A stretch of 64,000 bases of DNA from Agromyces italicus DSM 16388 (GCF_000421545.1 NZ_ATXF01000011.1:62001-126000); one strand, 5' to 3'; counted from the stretch's first letter, positions 26,741 through 36,236 are shown. A program made the numbers and translations. The notes: generated from the sequence alone by a model not told the origin.

Positions 26741-27931
26741 GTGAGCGTGTGGAGCGAACTGACCGGTCAAGACGCGGCGATCGCCGTGTTCCGGGCGGCG
26801 GCCGAGGCTGCGCGCGGCGGCGGCCGCGAGGCATCCGCCGGTGCGTCGCAGCAGATGACGCATTCGTGGCTCGTGACCGGCCCACCCGGCTCGGGGCGCT
26901 CCAATCTCGCGTACGCCTTCGCGACGGCGCTCATCTCGGGTGATCCCGACGGCGACGAGACCACGCGCATCCAGGTCGACGTGCGCAGTCACCCCGATCT
27001 GCACGTGCTCGCGACCGAGGGCGTGATCATCAAGCGCGACGATGTGCGCGACATCGTGAAACGCTCGCACTACGCGCCCTCGATCGGCCGGCATCGCGTG
27101 ATCATCGTCGAAGACGCCGACCGCATGACCGAGCAGACCTCGAACTTCCTGTTGAAGGAGCTCGAAGAGCCGCCCGAGCGCACCGTCTGGATCCTCTGCG
27201 CGCCGAGCGAGGCCGACCTGATCCCGACGATCCGCTCGCGGGTGCGCTCGGTGCGCCTCCAGGTGCCGAGCGTCGCCGACGTCGCCGGGTTGCTGGTGCG
27301 CCGCGACGGCGTCGACGCCGAGCTCGCCGAACGCGCCGCTCGCGAGGCGCAGAGCCACATCGGCATGGCGCACCGGCTCGCGACCAACTCCGAGGCGCGC
27401 GATCGCCGTGCCGAGACCCTCCAACTCGCCCTGCGGGTGCGCTCGACGGCGACCGCGGTGATGACCGCGGCGCGGTACCTCGAGATCGCCGGCGACGACG
27501 CGAAGGCGATCACCGAACTCCGCGACGCGGAGGAGCGCGAGCACGCGCTGCACTCGCTCGGCATCGCCCCGGGGCAGGCGGTGCCGCCGGCGCTCCGTCC
27601 GCAGATCAAAGCGCTCGAAGACGACCAGAAGCGGCGGGCGACACGGAGTCTCCGCGACGGAATCGACCGCATCCTCGTCGACCTCGCGTCGCTCTACCGC
27701 GACATCCTGCTCGTGCAGCTGGCCGCCGAGGTGCCGCTCGTCAATCGCGAGCTGCTGCCGGGCATCGAGCAGGCCGCCGCCGCGGCGACGCCGGCACGAA
27801 CGCTCGCCACGCTCGACGCCGTCCAGGTCGCCCGCACCCGCATCGAGGGCAATGTGCAGCCCGCCCTCGCGCTCGAGGCGATGCTCGTCGCAGCAGTCCG
27901 AACCACCGACCACGAACGAGGAGCCGCATGA
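26741..27931 (+). CDS. holB: DNA polymerase III delta' subunit
   Basis: 396 aa clamp-loader subunit. AAA+ N-terminal part: MTHSWLVTGPPGSGRSNLAYAFA (P-loop with Arg in place of the usual Lys, so ATP is probably not hydrolysed by this subunit), HPDLHVL, VIIVEDADRMTEQTSNFLLKELEEPPERTVWIL, and SRV-type RSRVRSVRL. The C-terminal half is the helical collar. No four-cysteine zinc module is visible in the usual place. GTG start 3 bp after a GC-rich gap; the stop overlaps the next gene (ATGA). Confidence 0.93.
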   Translation: MSVWSELTGQDAAIAVFRAAAEAARGGGREASAGASQQMTHSWLVTGPPGSGRSNLAYAFATALISGDPDGDETTRIQVDVRSHPDLHVLATEGVIIKRDDVRDIVKRSHYAPSIGRHRVIIVEDADRMTEQTSNFLLKELEEPPERTVWILCAPSEADLIPTIRSRVRSVRLQVPSVADVAGLLVRRDGVDAELAERAAREAQSHIGMAHRLATNSEARDRRAETLQLALRVRSTATAVMTAARYLEIAGDDAKAITELRDAEEREHALHSLGIAPGQAVPPALRPQIKALEDDQKRRATRSLRDGIDRILVDLASLYRDILLVQLAAEVPLVNRELLPGIEQAAAAATPARTLATLDAVQVARTRIEGNVQPALALEAMLVAAVRTTDHERGAA

Positions 27932-29508
27932 GCGCACCCAGCACCGTCCGACGATTGCAGGCTGAGGGGTCGAACGGGCGGATGCAGCGGGGCCGGCGCG
28001 CGGCGGCGATCGGCGTGGCACTCGCCGCCGTGCTCGCGCTGAGCGCCTGCGTGCCCTCCTTCTTCGAGCAGACGGCGCCGGTGTCGACCCCCACCGGCGA
28101 AGAGGTCTCGGCCGAGCTCGAGCCGTTCTACACCCAGGTCCTCGAGTGGGAGCGCTGCGGCGACGGCATGGGCTGCACCACCGCGAAGGCCCCGCTCGAC
28201 TGGAGCGACCCCTCGGCGGGCGAGATCGACCTCGCCGTGGTGCGGCACGTTGCGAGCGGGGAGAAGATCGGTTCGCTGCTTGTGAACCCGGGAGGCCCTG
28301 GCGGCTCGGGCTACGACTTCGTGTTCGACACGCTCGACTATGCCGTCGGCGAGCCCCTGCAGGAGCGCTTCGACATCGTCGGATTCGACCCCCGCGGGGT
28401 TGGGCGCTCCTCGGCCGTCGCCTGTTACGACGCCGCCGAGATGGACGACTACCTCTACGACATCGCGCCAGGTGAGCGCGGCAGTGACGAGTGGATCGAG
28501 GCCGTGGGCAGCGCTGCGGCCGACTTCGGGGCGGCGTGCGCGGAGAACACCGGCGAGCTCCTCCCGAACGTCGACACCGTGAGCGCCGCCCGCGACATGG
28601 ACCTCCTGCGCGCGATCCTCGGCGACGAGCAGCTGAACTACCTCGGCTTCTCGTACGGCACCTTTCTCGGGGCGACGTACGCCGGGCTCTACCCCGAGAA
28701 GGTCGGCCGGCTCGTGCTCGATGGAGCGATCGACCCCTCCGCGAGCGACTTCGAGGTCTCGAAGGCGCAGGCCGTCGGCTTCGAACGTGCGCTCGACGCG
28801 TACCTCGACGACTGCCTCTCCACCGACGAGTGCCCATTCGACGGCACCGTCGACGAGTCGCGCGACGAGATCGGCCGCCTGCTCGCCTCGGTCGACCAGA
28901 GCCCCCTGCGCGGCAGCGACGGTCGCATGGTGGGTGCGAACACCCTTCTGACCGCGATCATCTACCCGCTCTACAGCGCCGACACCTGGCCCTACCTCAG
29001 TGACATGCTCGAGGCGACGATGTTCGGTGACGCCGACCCCGCGCTCGCCTTCGCCGACGGCTACAACGGGCGCAACCCCGACGGCACGTATCTCGACAAC
29101 TCGACCGAGGCCTTCCGGGCGATCAACTGCCTCGACTACACCTACCAGTCCGACGTGGCCGTCATGCGCGAGTCGGCGGCGGCGATCGCCGAGGCCGCCC
29201 CGACGATCGGCCCCTACATGGGCTACGGAGACCTGAGCTGCATCAACTGGCCCTACCAGTCCGATCGCGAGCGGGCCGAGATCCACGCCGAGGGCGCCGC
29301 GCCGATCATGGTCGTCGGCACGACGGGCGACCCCGCGACTCCGTACGAGTGGGCGGTCGCGCTCGCCGATCAGCTCGAGAGCGGCGTACTCGTCAGCTAC
29401 GAGGGCGAGGGGCACACGGCGTACAACAAATCGAACTCCTGCGTCGACGACGCCGTCGAGGGGTACCTCATCGAGGGAACGGTACCGGAGGGCGATCCCG
29501 AGTGCTGA
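27928..29508 (+). CDS. Alpha/beta hydrolase lipoprotein (S33 aminopeptidase-like)
   Basis: 526 aa. Lipobox LALSAC (Cys near 39) anchors it to the membrane. Catalytic triad of the tripeptidyl-aminopeptidase/SlpD-E family: nucleophile in GFSYGTFLG, Asp in GTTGDPATPY, His in GEGHTAY. VNPGGPGGSG forms the oxyanion region. It probably removes short N-terminal peptides outside the cell. The cap domain has several cysteines (CLSTDEC, INCLDY, SCINW) that may pair. Overlaps holB by ATGA and ends 1 bp before a strong hairpin. Confidence 0.9.
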   Translation: MSAPSTVRRLQAEGSNGRMQRGRRAAAIGVALAAVLALSACVPSFFEQTAPVSTPTGEEVSAELEPFYTQVLEWERCGDGMGCTTAKAPLDWSDPSAGEIDLAVVRHVASGEKIGSLLVNPGGPGGSGYDFVFDTLDYAVGEPLQERFDIVGFDPRGVGRSSAVACYDAAEMDDYLYDIAPGERGSDEWIEAVGSAAADFGAACAENTGELLPNVDTVSAARDMDLLRAILGDEQLNYLGFSYGTFLGATYAGLYPEKVGRLVLDGAIDPSASDFEVSKAQAVGFERALDAYLDDCLSTDECPFDGTVDESRDEIGRLLASVDQSPLRGSDGRMVGANTLLTAIIYPLYSADTWPYLSDMLEATMFGDADPALAFADGYNGRNPDGTYLDNSTEAFRAINCLDYTYQSDVAVMRESAAAIAEAAPTIGPYMGYGDLSCINWPYQSDRERAEIHAEGAAPIMVVGTTGDPATPYEWAVALADQLESGVLVSYEGEGHTAYNKSNSCVDDAVEGYLIEGTVPEGDPEC

Positions 29509-29509
29509 T

Positions 29510-29557
29510 CGAGGTGCGGATGCCTCGCGGCAGGCGCCGCGAGCCGTCCGCACCTCG
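29510..29557 (+). terminator. Two-tier terminator hairpin
   Basis: Outer 11-bp stem CGAGGTGCGGA / TCCGCACCTCG and an inner 8-bp stem CTCGCGGC / GCCGCGAG with a 4-nt loop, directly after the hydrolase stop. Confidence 0.8.
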
Positions 29558-29591
29558 GCGGCGGTGGTCAACCGGGGCCTCGTGCATCCGC

Positions 29592-29597
29592 TACTAT
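29592..29597 (+). promoter_or_regulatory. Candidate -10 box of tRNA-Thr
   Basis: TACTAT lies about 41 bp before the tRNA. No clear -35 is visible in the GC-rich DNA upstream. Confidence 0.35.
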
Positions 29598-29638
29598 TGA
29601 CTCTCGTGCCAGTCGGTGCGCCTCGCGCCGGTCGTCAC

Positions 29639-29711
29639 GCCGCCTTAGCTCAGTCGGCAGAGCGTCTCACTCGTAATGAGAAGGTCGTGGGTTCGATTCC
29701 CACAGGCGGCT
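29639..29711 (+). tRNA. tRNA-Thr (anticodon CGT)
   Basis: 73-nt cloverleaf. Acceptor GCCGCCT / AGGCGGC with discriminator T, D-arm AGCTCAGTCGGCAGAGC, anticodon stem TCTCA/TGAGA with loop CTCGTAA (anticodon CGT, reading ACG), T-arm GTGGGTTCGATTCCCAC. CCA is not encoded. Confidence 0.96.
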
Positions 29712-29718
29712 CCGACAC

Positions 29719-29757
29719 GAAGCCCGGAACCACGCAGACTGCATGATTCCGGGCTTC
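29719..29757 (+). terminator. Terminator of tRNA-Thr
   Basis: Perfect 11-bp stem GAAGCCCGGAA (29719-29729) / TTCCGGGCTTC (29747-29757), followed by TTCG, 8 bp after the tRNA. Confidence 0.8.
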
Positions 29758-30055
29758 TTCGTTGGAGGTCGGCTCGAGGGGGTCGATCCCGTTACGGCGT
29801 CGCTGTCGCGTCCGTCGAATCCGCGGCTCCACGGCCCGGCACGATCTCGCGGTGGCAGTCTCGACCCGACGCCCACCCGGCTGCATTCCCCCGTGCGCGA
29901 GCATCCTCTCGCCGGCACACGCCTCTTCCGAGCAGTTGCCCCCGTCGGTCGTGCTGAGCGTGCAGGTGAGCCACAGGCGGCGCCGAGAAGGGCCCGGGTC
30001 TTGGCAGGATCCAGGGGTCTGGGCCCTTCGTCGTCCCATGCAGATCGCCAGCTCT
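29758..30055. other. Gene-free stretch with one terminator hairpin
   Basis: No convincing coding frame on either strand. The only structure seen is the inverted repeat GAAGGGCCC (29987-29995) / GGGCCCTTC (30021-30029), a probable terminator for the minus-strand SGNH hydrolase gene ending at 30056. The remaining 230 bp show nothing recognisable and could be decayed DNA. Confidence 0.6.
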
Positions 30056-30880
30056 TCAGCGGAGCGCCGGCGCGAGGAGCGTCGCGTAGCTCGCGTAGCC
30101 CGTGGAGTTCGGGTGGAACGCGGCCGTGGTGTTGAAGATGCTGAACGCGTTGATCCACGGCGATGGGCTGCCGATGCCGTGCCCGGCGAAGGCCGCCTCC
30201 ACGTCGACGAAAGTCGCGCCGTTCGCAGCCGAGGCCGCTTCGAGTTCGTCGTTCAACGCACTCGTGTCGGTGTTGACGCGTGCCGCGTACGCGTACTGCG
30301 AGGGCAGATGGAAGAGCTGGGGGTAGCCCGCGACGACGATCTTCGCCTCGGCGCCGACCTTCGCGCGGATGGCCTGGATGAGCGAGGCGACCCGGTCGTA
30401 CATCGTGTCGTCGCTCACCATGCTCTCTGCGACGGCGAGATCCGCTTCGCAGGCGGTGGTCGAGACGAACACGAAGCAGTTCTGCATCACCGCGGCGAAG
30501 CCGACGTCGTTGCCGCCGATGGTCAGGGTCACGCGTCGCGTGCCGGCCGGGATCGCCGGAACCTGCGCGACGAGGGCCTCGACGGTGGAGGCCCCGCCGC
30601 AGGCGGGGAAGGCGGTCAATTTCAACGCGCGGCTCGCGTCGAGTCGCTTCGGGTAGCTGTTGTTGCTCCGGTAACAGCTCGTGTCGAGGTAGCTGCCACC
30701 GCCCTGGCCGGAGGCGAACGAGTCGCCGAGCGCGACGTACGCGAGCTCCTTCGAGCCGCCGCCACCACCGCCCGGCTTGCCGCCGCCCTTCGCGGCGAAC
30801 GCCGGACCGGCACCCGCCAGTGCGAGGGCCGTGATGACGACGGCCGCAGCTGCACCGGCGAGAATGCGCCGCGCGTTCAC
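30056..30880 (-). CDS. Secreted SGNH/GDSL hydrolase
   Basis: 274 aa. Signal peptide with AGAGPAFAAK cleavage region and a Gly-rich linker, then an SGNH domain: block I GDSFASGQGGG (nucleophile Ser), block III GGNDVGF, block V HPNSTGY with the catalytic His. Paired cysteines (SCYRS, PACGG, NCFVF, TACEA) match secreted actinobacterial lipases such as the S. coelicolor SGNH type. Extracellular esterase/lipase is likely. GTG start overlaps the stop of the upstream paralog (GTGA). Confidence 0.87.
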   Translation of the reverse strand: MNARRILAGAAAAVVITALALAGAGPAFAAKGGGKPGGGGGGSKELAYVALGDSFASGQGGGSYLDTSCYRSNNSYPKRLDASRALKLTAFPACGGASTVEALVAQVPAIPAGTRRVTLTIGGNDVGFAAVMQNCFVFVSTTACEADLAVAESMVSDDTMYDRVASLIQAIRAKVGAEAKIVVAGYPQLFHLPSQYAYAARVNTDTSALNDELEAASAANGATFVDVEAAFAGHGIGSPSPWINAFSIFNTTAAFHPNSTGYASYATLLAPALR

Positions 30881-31707
30881 GACGCCACCGCCACGAGGTA
30901 GGCGGCGTGCACAACGTTCGTGTACGCGGCGTACCCGGCGGCGTTCGGGTGCAGGAACGTGATCGGGTCGCCCGGGTTCTGGCCGAGCCACGGGTCGGCG
31001 CTGCCGGCGCCGTGGTCGGCGAACGCTTCGGTCACGTCGACATAGCCGACCGGGACGGCCTGAGCGAGGCTCGCCACCGCGCCGGCGATGTTCGCGTTGA
31101 GCAGGCCGACGGCGTCGTTGATCTGTTGCGGCAGCCCGGGCACGACGTCGTCGAAGGGCAGCGGATAGCCGGTGACGAGGATGTCGGTGCGCGGGGAACG
31201 TTCGCTCACTGCGGCGATGAGCGTCGCGAGTCGCTCGCCGATGACGCCCGACTGGAGCGTGGACAGGGCCTGGCCGTAGGCGAACTCGCACGAGGGCGAG
31301 GTCGGGTCGGGTGCGCATGCCGCGTAGACCGCGCCGACGTCGAGGTCGCCGGCGCCTGCCGTGATCGTGACGAGCGTCGTGCCCCGGTTGACCTGGCCGA
31401 GCTGGGAGTCGGCGACATCGCCGATCGAGGCTCCGCTGCACCCCGGGTTGCGGAGGAGATTGATACGGGGGAGGGCGTCAAGGCCGTTCGCATAGCCGGC
31501 GCCGGTTCGGAGACAGGCGTCGAGCGGGGTGCCCGTGCCCTGACCTGCGGCGAGCGAGTCGCCGAGCGCGACGTACTTCGCGACCGAGGTCTGCGGTGGC
31601 GCTGCCTGGGCGGGCAGTGCGATCCCGATCGGGATCGCGAGGAGGGCGACTGCGGCCGCGGCGGCGACGATGCCGTGGCGAGCCTTTCGGGTTGAAAGTG
31701 CACTCAT
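30877..31707 (-). CDS. SGNH hydrolase paralog with altered block III
   Basis: 276 aa. Sec signal (to about 36, AQAAP) then an SGNH fold: block I GDSLAAGQGTG and block V HPNAAGY are intact. In place of block III GxND it reads TITAGAGDLDVGA, so the Asn that stabilises the oxyanion is replaced. Catalytic efficiency may be reduced or altered. It is the first gene of a two-gene operon with its paralog, pointing to tandem duplication and divergence. Cysteine pattern is shared. Confidence 0.83.
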   Translation of the reverse strand: MSALSTRKARHGIVAAAAAVALLAIPIGIALPAQAAPPQTSVAKYVALGDSLAAGQGTGTPLDACLRTGAGYANGLDALPRINLLRNPGCSGASIGDVADSQLGQVNRGTTLVTITAGAGDLDVGAVYAACAPDPTSPSCEFAYGQALSTLQSGVIGERLATLIAAVSERSPRTDILVTGYPLPFDDVVPGLPQQINDAVGLLNANIAGAVASLAQAVPVGYVDVTEAFADHGAGSADPWLGQNPGDPITFLHPNAAGYAAYTNVVHAAYLVAVAS

Positions 31708-31798
31708 GGGCCAACGCTAGGCCCGAATTGAGGAATCCACAGCAACCCAGATGTGGGGGTGGGGCTGCTCTGCGCGGAACTCGCCGTATTCTGGCCGG

Positions 31799-32785
31799 AT
31801 GACCGAATCTCTGCGCTGGGGCATCCTCGCGACCGGCGGAATCGCCCGACTCTTCGTCAACGATCTCAAGCTCAACGGATTCGATGTGCGGGCGGTCGGC
31901 TCGCGCAACGAGGCATCCGCGGCGCGCTTCGCTCAGGAATTCGGAATCCCGCGGGTGCACGGCAGCTACGAATCGCTCGTCGCCGACCCCGAGGTCGACG
32001 TCGTCTACATCGCGACCCCGCACCCCATGCACGCGGCGAACGCGACGCTCGCCCTCGAGGCGGGCAAGCACGTGCTCGTCGAGAAGGCGTTCACGCTCAC
32101 CGCGCGGGAGGCCAGGCAGATCGCCGAGACCGCCGAGGCCAGGGGGCTCCTCGCGCTCGAGGCGATGTGGACCCGCTACCTGCCGCACATGATGCGGATC
32201 CGCGAACTCGTCGCGTCGGGAGCGATCGGCGAGCCGCGAACGCTCATGGCCGACCATACGCAGCTGCTGTCCGAGGACCCGGCCCACCGGCTCAACTCGC
32301 TCGAGCTCGGTGGAGGGGCGCTCCTCGACCTCGGCATCTACCCGATCTCGTTCGCCTGGGATCTCTTCGGCGCCCCCGCCGGGGTCCGTTCCTCGGCGAC
32401 ATTCAAACCGACCGGGGCCGACGCGCAGGTCGCGACGATCTTCACCTACGGCGGCGGACGCATCGCCACGACGCTCTCCGCTTCGAACACCCGTGGGCCG
32501 AACACGGCGGCGGTGCTCGGCACCGAGGCGCGTATCGAGATCGATCCGATCTGGTACGCGCCGACGACCTTCAGGCTGATCCGCCCCGACGGAGAGGTCC
32601 TCGAGGAGTACGTGTCCGAGGTGAACGGCCGCGGCATGCACTACCAGGCGGCGGCGCTCGAACGACTCGTCGCCGAAGGGCGCACCGATGGCGGAGACAT
32701 CCTGCCGACGCGGCAGAGCGTCGCGATCATGGAGACGCTCGACCTCATTCGCGAGCAGATCGGCCTGCGCTACCCGGGGGAGTGA
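31799..32785 (+). CDS. Gfo/Idh/MocA family oxidoreductase
   Basis: 328 aa. NAD(P)-dependent sugar or inositol dehydrogenase-like fold: N-terminal Rossmann segment LRWGILATGGIARLFVNDL, then YIATPHPMHAANATLALEAGKHVLVEKAFTL with the conserved EKP-type motif as EKA, and a C-terminal substrate domain with LGGGALLDLGIYPI. In this family the catalytic Lys of EKP is retained (EKA), so activity is plausible. The substrate is not predictable. ATG 31799 aligns with the usual N-terminus. Monocistronic, followed by a small terminator. Confidence 0.88.
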   Translation: MTESLRWGILATGGIARLFVNDLKLNGFDVRAVGSRNEASAARFAQEFGIPRVHGSYESLVADPEVDVVYIATPHPMHAANATLALEAGKHVLVEKAFTLTAREARQIAETAEARGLLALEAMWTRYLPHMMRIRELVASGAIGEPRTLMADHTQLLSEDPAHRLNSLELGGGALLDLGIYPISFAWDLFGAPAGVRSSATFKPTGADAQVATIFTYGGGRIATTLSASNTRGPNTAAVLGTEARIEIDPIWYAPTTFRLIRPDGEVLEEYVSEVNGRGMHYQAAALERLVAEGRTDGGDILPTRQSVAIMETLDLIREQIGLRYPGE

Positions 32786-32790
32786 ACGTC

Positions 32791-32810
32791 GATCAGGGAT
32801 CGCCCTGATC
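32791..32810 (+). terminator. Short terminator-like hairpin
   Basis: Perfect 8-bp stem GATCAGGG / CCCTGATC with ATCG loop, 5 bp after the oxidoreductase stop. Confidence 0.5.
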
Positions 32811-32923
32811 CGACCCCGAATCATCCTCTGGACGGATGGTGCTGTGCTCCGATGCGTCGATAGGCTCGCCGGAGCGCCTCCCTGCCGACGCGGGTTCACG
32901 CGCACCGACCCGAAGGAGCCCCC

Positions 32924-33901
32924 GTGTCTGCACGTCGCCCTGTCCTCGGCATCACCGCCCTCACCGCGGTCGCGTTGCTCGCCCTCACGGGCTGCGCCGG
33001 CGGACCCGCCGGCGGAGCGGAGAAGCTCAGCTACGAAGACAGCCCGCTCACGAAGTACCTCGAGCCGGTCAACGGCACGTGGGACGAGGAACGGATCATC
33101 GCCGACCAGAAGAAGGTCGAGGAGTTCAAGGCCGAGTGCATGGCCGAAGAGGGGTTCGAGTACACGCCCGTCGACCAGTCGCAGAACATGGGCTTCATGG
33201 ACGAGGACGAGATGGCCGAGCGCGAGACCGAGGAGTGGGTCGCCGCGAACGGATGGGGCTTCGTGCAGACCCAGGAGGAGATGGACGCCCAGCAGGAGGA
33301 GGCCGAGGAGTTCGTCGACCCGAACCAGCCCTACGTCGAGTCGCTCTCGCCAACCGAGCAGGAGGCCTACTACGCCACCCTCTACGGCGTGCCGCCGGCT
33401 GAGGAGGAGATGAACGAGGACGGCTCCTACGAGTACAACTGGGAGACCGCCGGCTGCGATGGCGCGGCGCAGCACGAACTCCAGGGCGAGAACTACTGGG
33501 AGGACGAGGAATTCGCCGACCTCACCGAGGCGATGGGCGCCCTCTGGGAGGGGCTCGCGAAGCAGCCCGACATGCTCGCGCTCGATGAGAAGTGGTCGGC
33601 GTGCATGGCCGACGCCGAGTACCCCGACCTCAAGACCCGCAGCGATGCGCAGACCTCGATCATGGACGAACAGAACGCCTTCTGGGAGGGCGAGAACGCC
33701 GAGGGACCGAGCGAAGAGCAGCTCGCCGAGCTGAAGCAGAAGGAGATCGACATCGCGGTCGCCGACTTCCGCTGCGCCGAGAAGCTCGACTACCAGAACA
33801 CGCAGCTGAAGGCGCAGTTCGCGCTCGAGGAGCAGTTCATCGAAGACAACGAGTCCGAGCTCGATGCGCTGCTCGCCGCGTACAGCAAGGGCGACGAGTG
33901 A
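32924..33901 (+). CDS. Acidic lipoprotein of an export operon
   Basis: 325 aa. Lipobox LALTGC (Cys near 24). The mature part is very acidic and helical, with regularly spaced cysteines (AECMAEEGF, TAGCDG, SACMADAE, FRCAEK) that suggest two disulfides. No enzymatic motif is seen and I do not recognise a family. GTG start is preceded by GAAGGAG. The stop overlaps the next gene's GTG, so it is the first gene of the adaptor-ATPase-permease operon and probably its extracytoplasmic partner (inference). Confidence 0.8.
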   Translation: MSARRPVLGITALTAVALLALTGCAGGPAGGAEKLSYEDSPLTKYLEPVNGTWDEERIIADQKKVEEFKAECMAEEGFEYTPVDQSQNMGFMDEDEMAERETEEWVAANGWGFVQTQEEMDAQQEEAEEFVDPNQPYVESLSPTEQEAYYATLYGVPPAEEEMNEDGSYEYNWETAGCDGAAQHELQGENYWEDEEFADLTEAMGALWEGLAKQPDMLALDEKWSACMADAEYPDLKTRSDAQTSIMDEQNAFWEGENAEGPSEEQLAELKQKEIDIAVADFRCAEKLDYQNTQLKAQFALEEQFIEDNESELDALLAAYSKGDE

Positions 33902-35562
33902 TTCGCAGACCTCGCGCGGGCGGAGCCGGCGAGACGGGTGCGACGGGCGAGGCCAGCACGAGCGACGAGGCGGGCGCCGCCGCGGGCGGTGACGCGTCGG
34001 ATGCCACGGCCGTCGGATTCGACGAGCTCGTCGCCGCCGAGGCATCCGAACCGACCGAGAACTCACCCGCAGAGCCCGTCGACCCCGCGGTGCAGGGCTG
34101 GCGGCGCGTGCTCCGCGGCAACCGGGTGCTGTGGGTGCTCGCGGCGGTCGCCGTCGCCTCGCTCGTCGCCGGCGTCGGCCTGAGCTTCCTCATCGTCTCC
34201 CCGGGCCAGGCCGCCGCCGACGCTGCGGCCCCCGATGCCGGGCCCATCACGGTGCCGGTCGAACTGCGTTCGCTCTCGAACGACGTCACCATCCGCGGCG
34301 ACGCGGCGTTCGCCGATTCCGTCGAGGTGAAGCTCGAGACGGGCGATCTCGGCGGTCCCGCCGTCGTCACCGGTCGTGTGCCCGAGGTCGGTGCGACCCT
34401 CGGCCCCGCCGCGATCGCCCTCGAGGTCACCGGCCGACCGGTCATCGTGCTGCCGGGCGAGCTGCCGGCCTACCGCACCCTGCGCGCCGGGCTCTCCGGA
34501 CCGGACGTCACCCAGCTCAAGCAGGCGCTGCAGGCCGTGGGCATCGACCCCGGCGACGTCGGCTCGAACGTCTTCGACTCGGCGACCGCCGCAGGCGTCG
34601 CCGCACTCTACGACAAGGTGGGTTATCCGCTGCCCGAGGCGCCCGAAGGCACCGCCGACACGGTGCGCTCGGCGCGGGAGTCCGTGACCGGTGCCGAAGA
34701 GGCGGTCGCCTCGGCAGAGCGCGCGCTCGCCGGTGCCGAGTCGGGCCCGTCGTCGGTGGAGCGCGTGCAACTCGAGAACGCCGTGCGCGCCGCCGAGCGG
34801 GCCCTCGCCGCGGCGAAAGCCCAAGGCGACGCCGTCGCGATCGGCGATGCCGAAGACGCCCTGAAGCTCGCGCGGGTCGAGCGCGACGCCGGCCTCGCGC
34901 CGCGCGATGCGAGCGCCGAGCGAGCGGCGCTCGAGTCGGCCCGCTCGCAGCTCGGCGACGCCTACGAACTCCTCGAGGAGGCCGAGACCGGCACCCTCGC
35001 CTTCCTCCCGGTCAGCGAGGTGCTCTACCTGCAAGACCTGCCGCGCCGGGTCGACGAGGTCATGGTCGAACGCGGGAGCATCGTGCAGTCCGCAGCGATG
35101 CTCGTGTCGGGTGCGACGCTCGCGATCAACGCCTCAGCGGCCGAGAGCGACGCGAAGCTGCTGACGGTCGGCGACGTGGCGACCCTCGCCATGCCCGACG
35201 GCTCGGAGCTCGCGGCCGCGATCACCTCCGTCGAACCGCGCAAGGCCGAAGGCGGCGAGGCCGCCGAGTCGGGGCCGCGCTACGACGTGGTGCTCGCGCC
35301 GACGAAACCGAGCGATGCGCAGGTCGAGGCACTGCGAGGGCAGAACGTGCGCGTGAAGATCTCGATCGGGGCGACCGAGGGCGAGGTGCTCGCGGTTCCG
35401 CTCGCGGCGCTCACCGCCGGGCCCGGCGGCGAATCGCGCGTCGAAGTGCACGACGGCGACGAGACCCGGCTGGTCGAGGTCGAGACGGGCCTCTCGGCCG
35501 AGGGCTTCGTCGAGATCGCCGGCGAGATCGCCGAGGGCGACCTCGTCGTGGTGGGCCGATGA
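33898..35562 (+). CDS. HlyD-like adaptor with peptidoglycan-binding domain
   Basis: 554 aa. A disordered N-terminus, one helix (about 80-102), then an adaptor fold: a beta domain with a PG_binding_1 module near 200-235 (SGPDVTQLKQALQAVGIDPG), a long coiled coil of Ala/Glu heptads (about 260-350), and the second half of lipoyl and beta-barrel domains ending VEIAGEIAEGDLVVVGR. It is the periplasmic-type adaptor that would link the MacB-like transporter to the wall. GTG overlaps the lipoprotein stop. Confidence 0.87.
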   Translation: MIRRPRAGGAGETGATGEASTSDEAGAAAGGDASDATAVGFDELVAAEASEPTENSPAEPVDPAVQGWRRVLRGNRVLWVLAAVAVASLVAGVGLSFLIVSPGQAAADAAAPDAGPITVPVELRSLSNDVTIRGDAAFADSVEVKLETGDLGGPAVVTGRVPEVGATLGPAAIALEVTGRPVIVLPGELPAYRTLRAGLSGPDVTQLKQALQAVGIDPGDVGSNVFDSATAAGVAALYDKVGYPLPEAPEGTADTVRSARESVTGAEEAVASAERALAGAESGPSSVERVQLENAVRAAERALAAAKAQGDAVAIGDAEDALKLARVERDAGLAPRDASAERAALESARSQLGDAYELLEEAETGTLAFLPVSEVLYLQDLPRRVDEVMVERGSIVQSAAMLVSGATLAINASAAESDAKLLTVGDVATLAMPDGSELAAAITSVEPRKAEGGEAAESGPRYDVVLAPTKPSDAQVEALRGQNVRVKISIGATEGEVLAVPLAALTAGPGGESRVEVHDGDETRLVEVETGLSAEGFVEIAGEIAEGDLVVVGR

Positions 35563-36236
35563 GCCAGGCCCCCGTGGTCGAGCTCATCGATGTCACCCGC
35601 TCCTTCCCCGGTCCGCCCGAGGTGCAGGCGCTGAAGGGCGTCAACCTCGCGATCGACCGGGGCGACTACCTCTCGATCGTGGGCCCGAGCGGTTCGGGCA
35701 AGTCGACGCTGCTCAACGTGTTGGGCCTGCTCGACCGGCCGACCGTCGGCGAGTACCGGCTCGGCGGGGTGCTCACCGCCGCGCTCGACGAGGAGGCGCG
35801 CGCCGGACTCCGGGCGCGCACCATCGGCTTCGTGTTCCAGGCCTTCCATCTGCTGCCCCGCCGCACGGTGCTCGACAACGTGCTCCTCGCCACCCTGTAC
35901 AGCGGGGTGCCGCGTCGCGAGCGGATGCCTCGGGCGAAGGCCGCCCTCGACCGGGTGGGGCTCGCGCACCGAATGGACTTCCTGCCGACGACCCTCTCGG
36001 GCGGCGAACGTCAGCGCGTCGCCGTGGCCCGGGCCGTGATGGCCTCGCCCGAGCTCATCCTCGCCGACGAACCCACCGGCAACCTCGACCAGCAGACCTC
36101 GGGCGAGGTGATGGACCTCTTCGAGGAGCTCAACGCCGACGGGCTGAGCCTCGTCGTCATCACGCACGACCAGCACGTCGCCGACCGGGCGCGGCGAAGC
36201 ATCCGCATCGCCGACGGGCGGGTGAGCGAGCTGTGA
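35559..36236 (+). CDS. MacB-type ABC transporter ATP-binding protein
   Basis: 225 aa. Walker A GPSGSGKST, Q-loop VFQAFHLLPRRTV, signature LSGGERQRVAVARA, Walker B LILADEPTGNLD, and switch His in VITHDQHVA. LolD/MacB subgroup features are the short length and EPTGNLD. ATG overlaps the adaptor stop (ATGA), and its own stop overlaps the permease GTG. Drives export with the adjacent permease and adaptor; substrate unknown. Confidence 0.93.
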   Translation: MSQAPVVELIDVTRSFPGPPEVQALKGVNLAIDRGDYLSIVGPSGSGKSTLLNVLGLLDRPTVGEYRLGGVLTAALDEEARAGLRARTIGFVFQAFHLLPRRTVLDNVLLATLYSGVPRRERMPRAKAALDRVGLAHRMDFLPTTLSGGERQRVAVARAVMASPELILADEPTGNLDQQTSGEVMDLFEELNADGLSLVVITHDQHVADRARRSIRIADGRVSEL

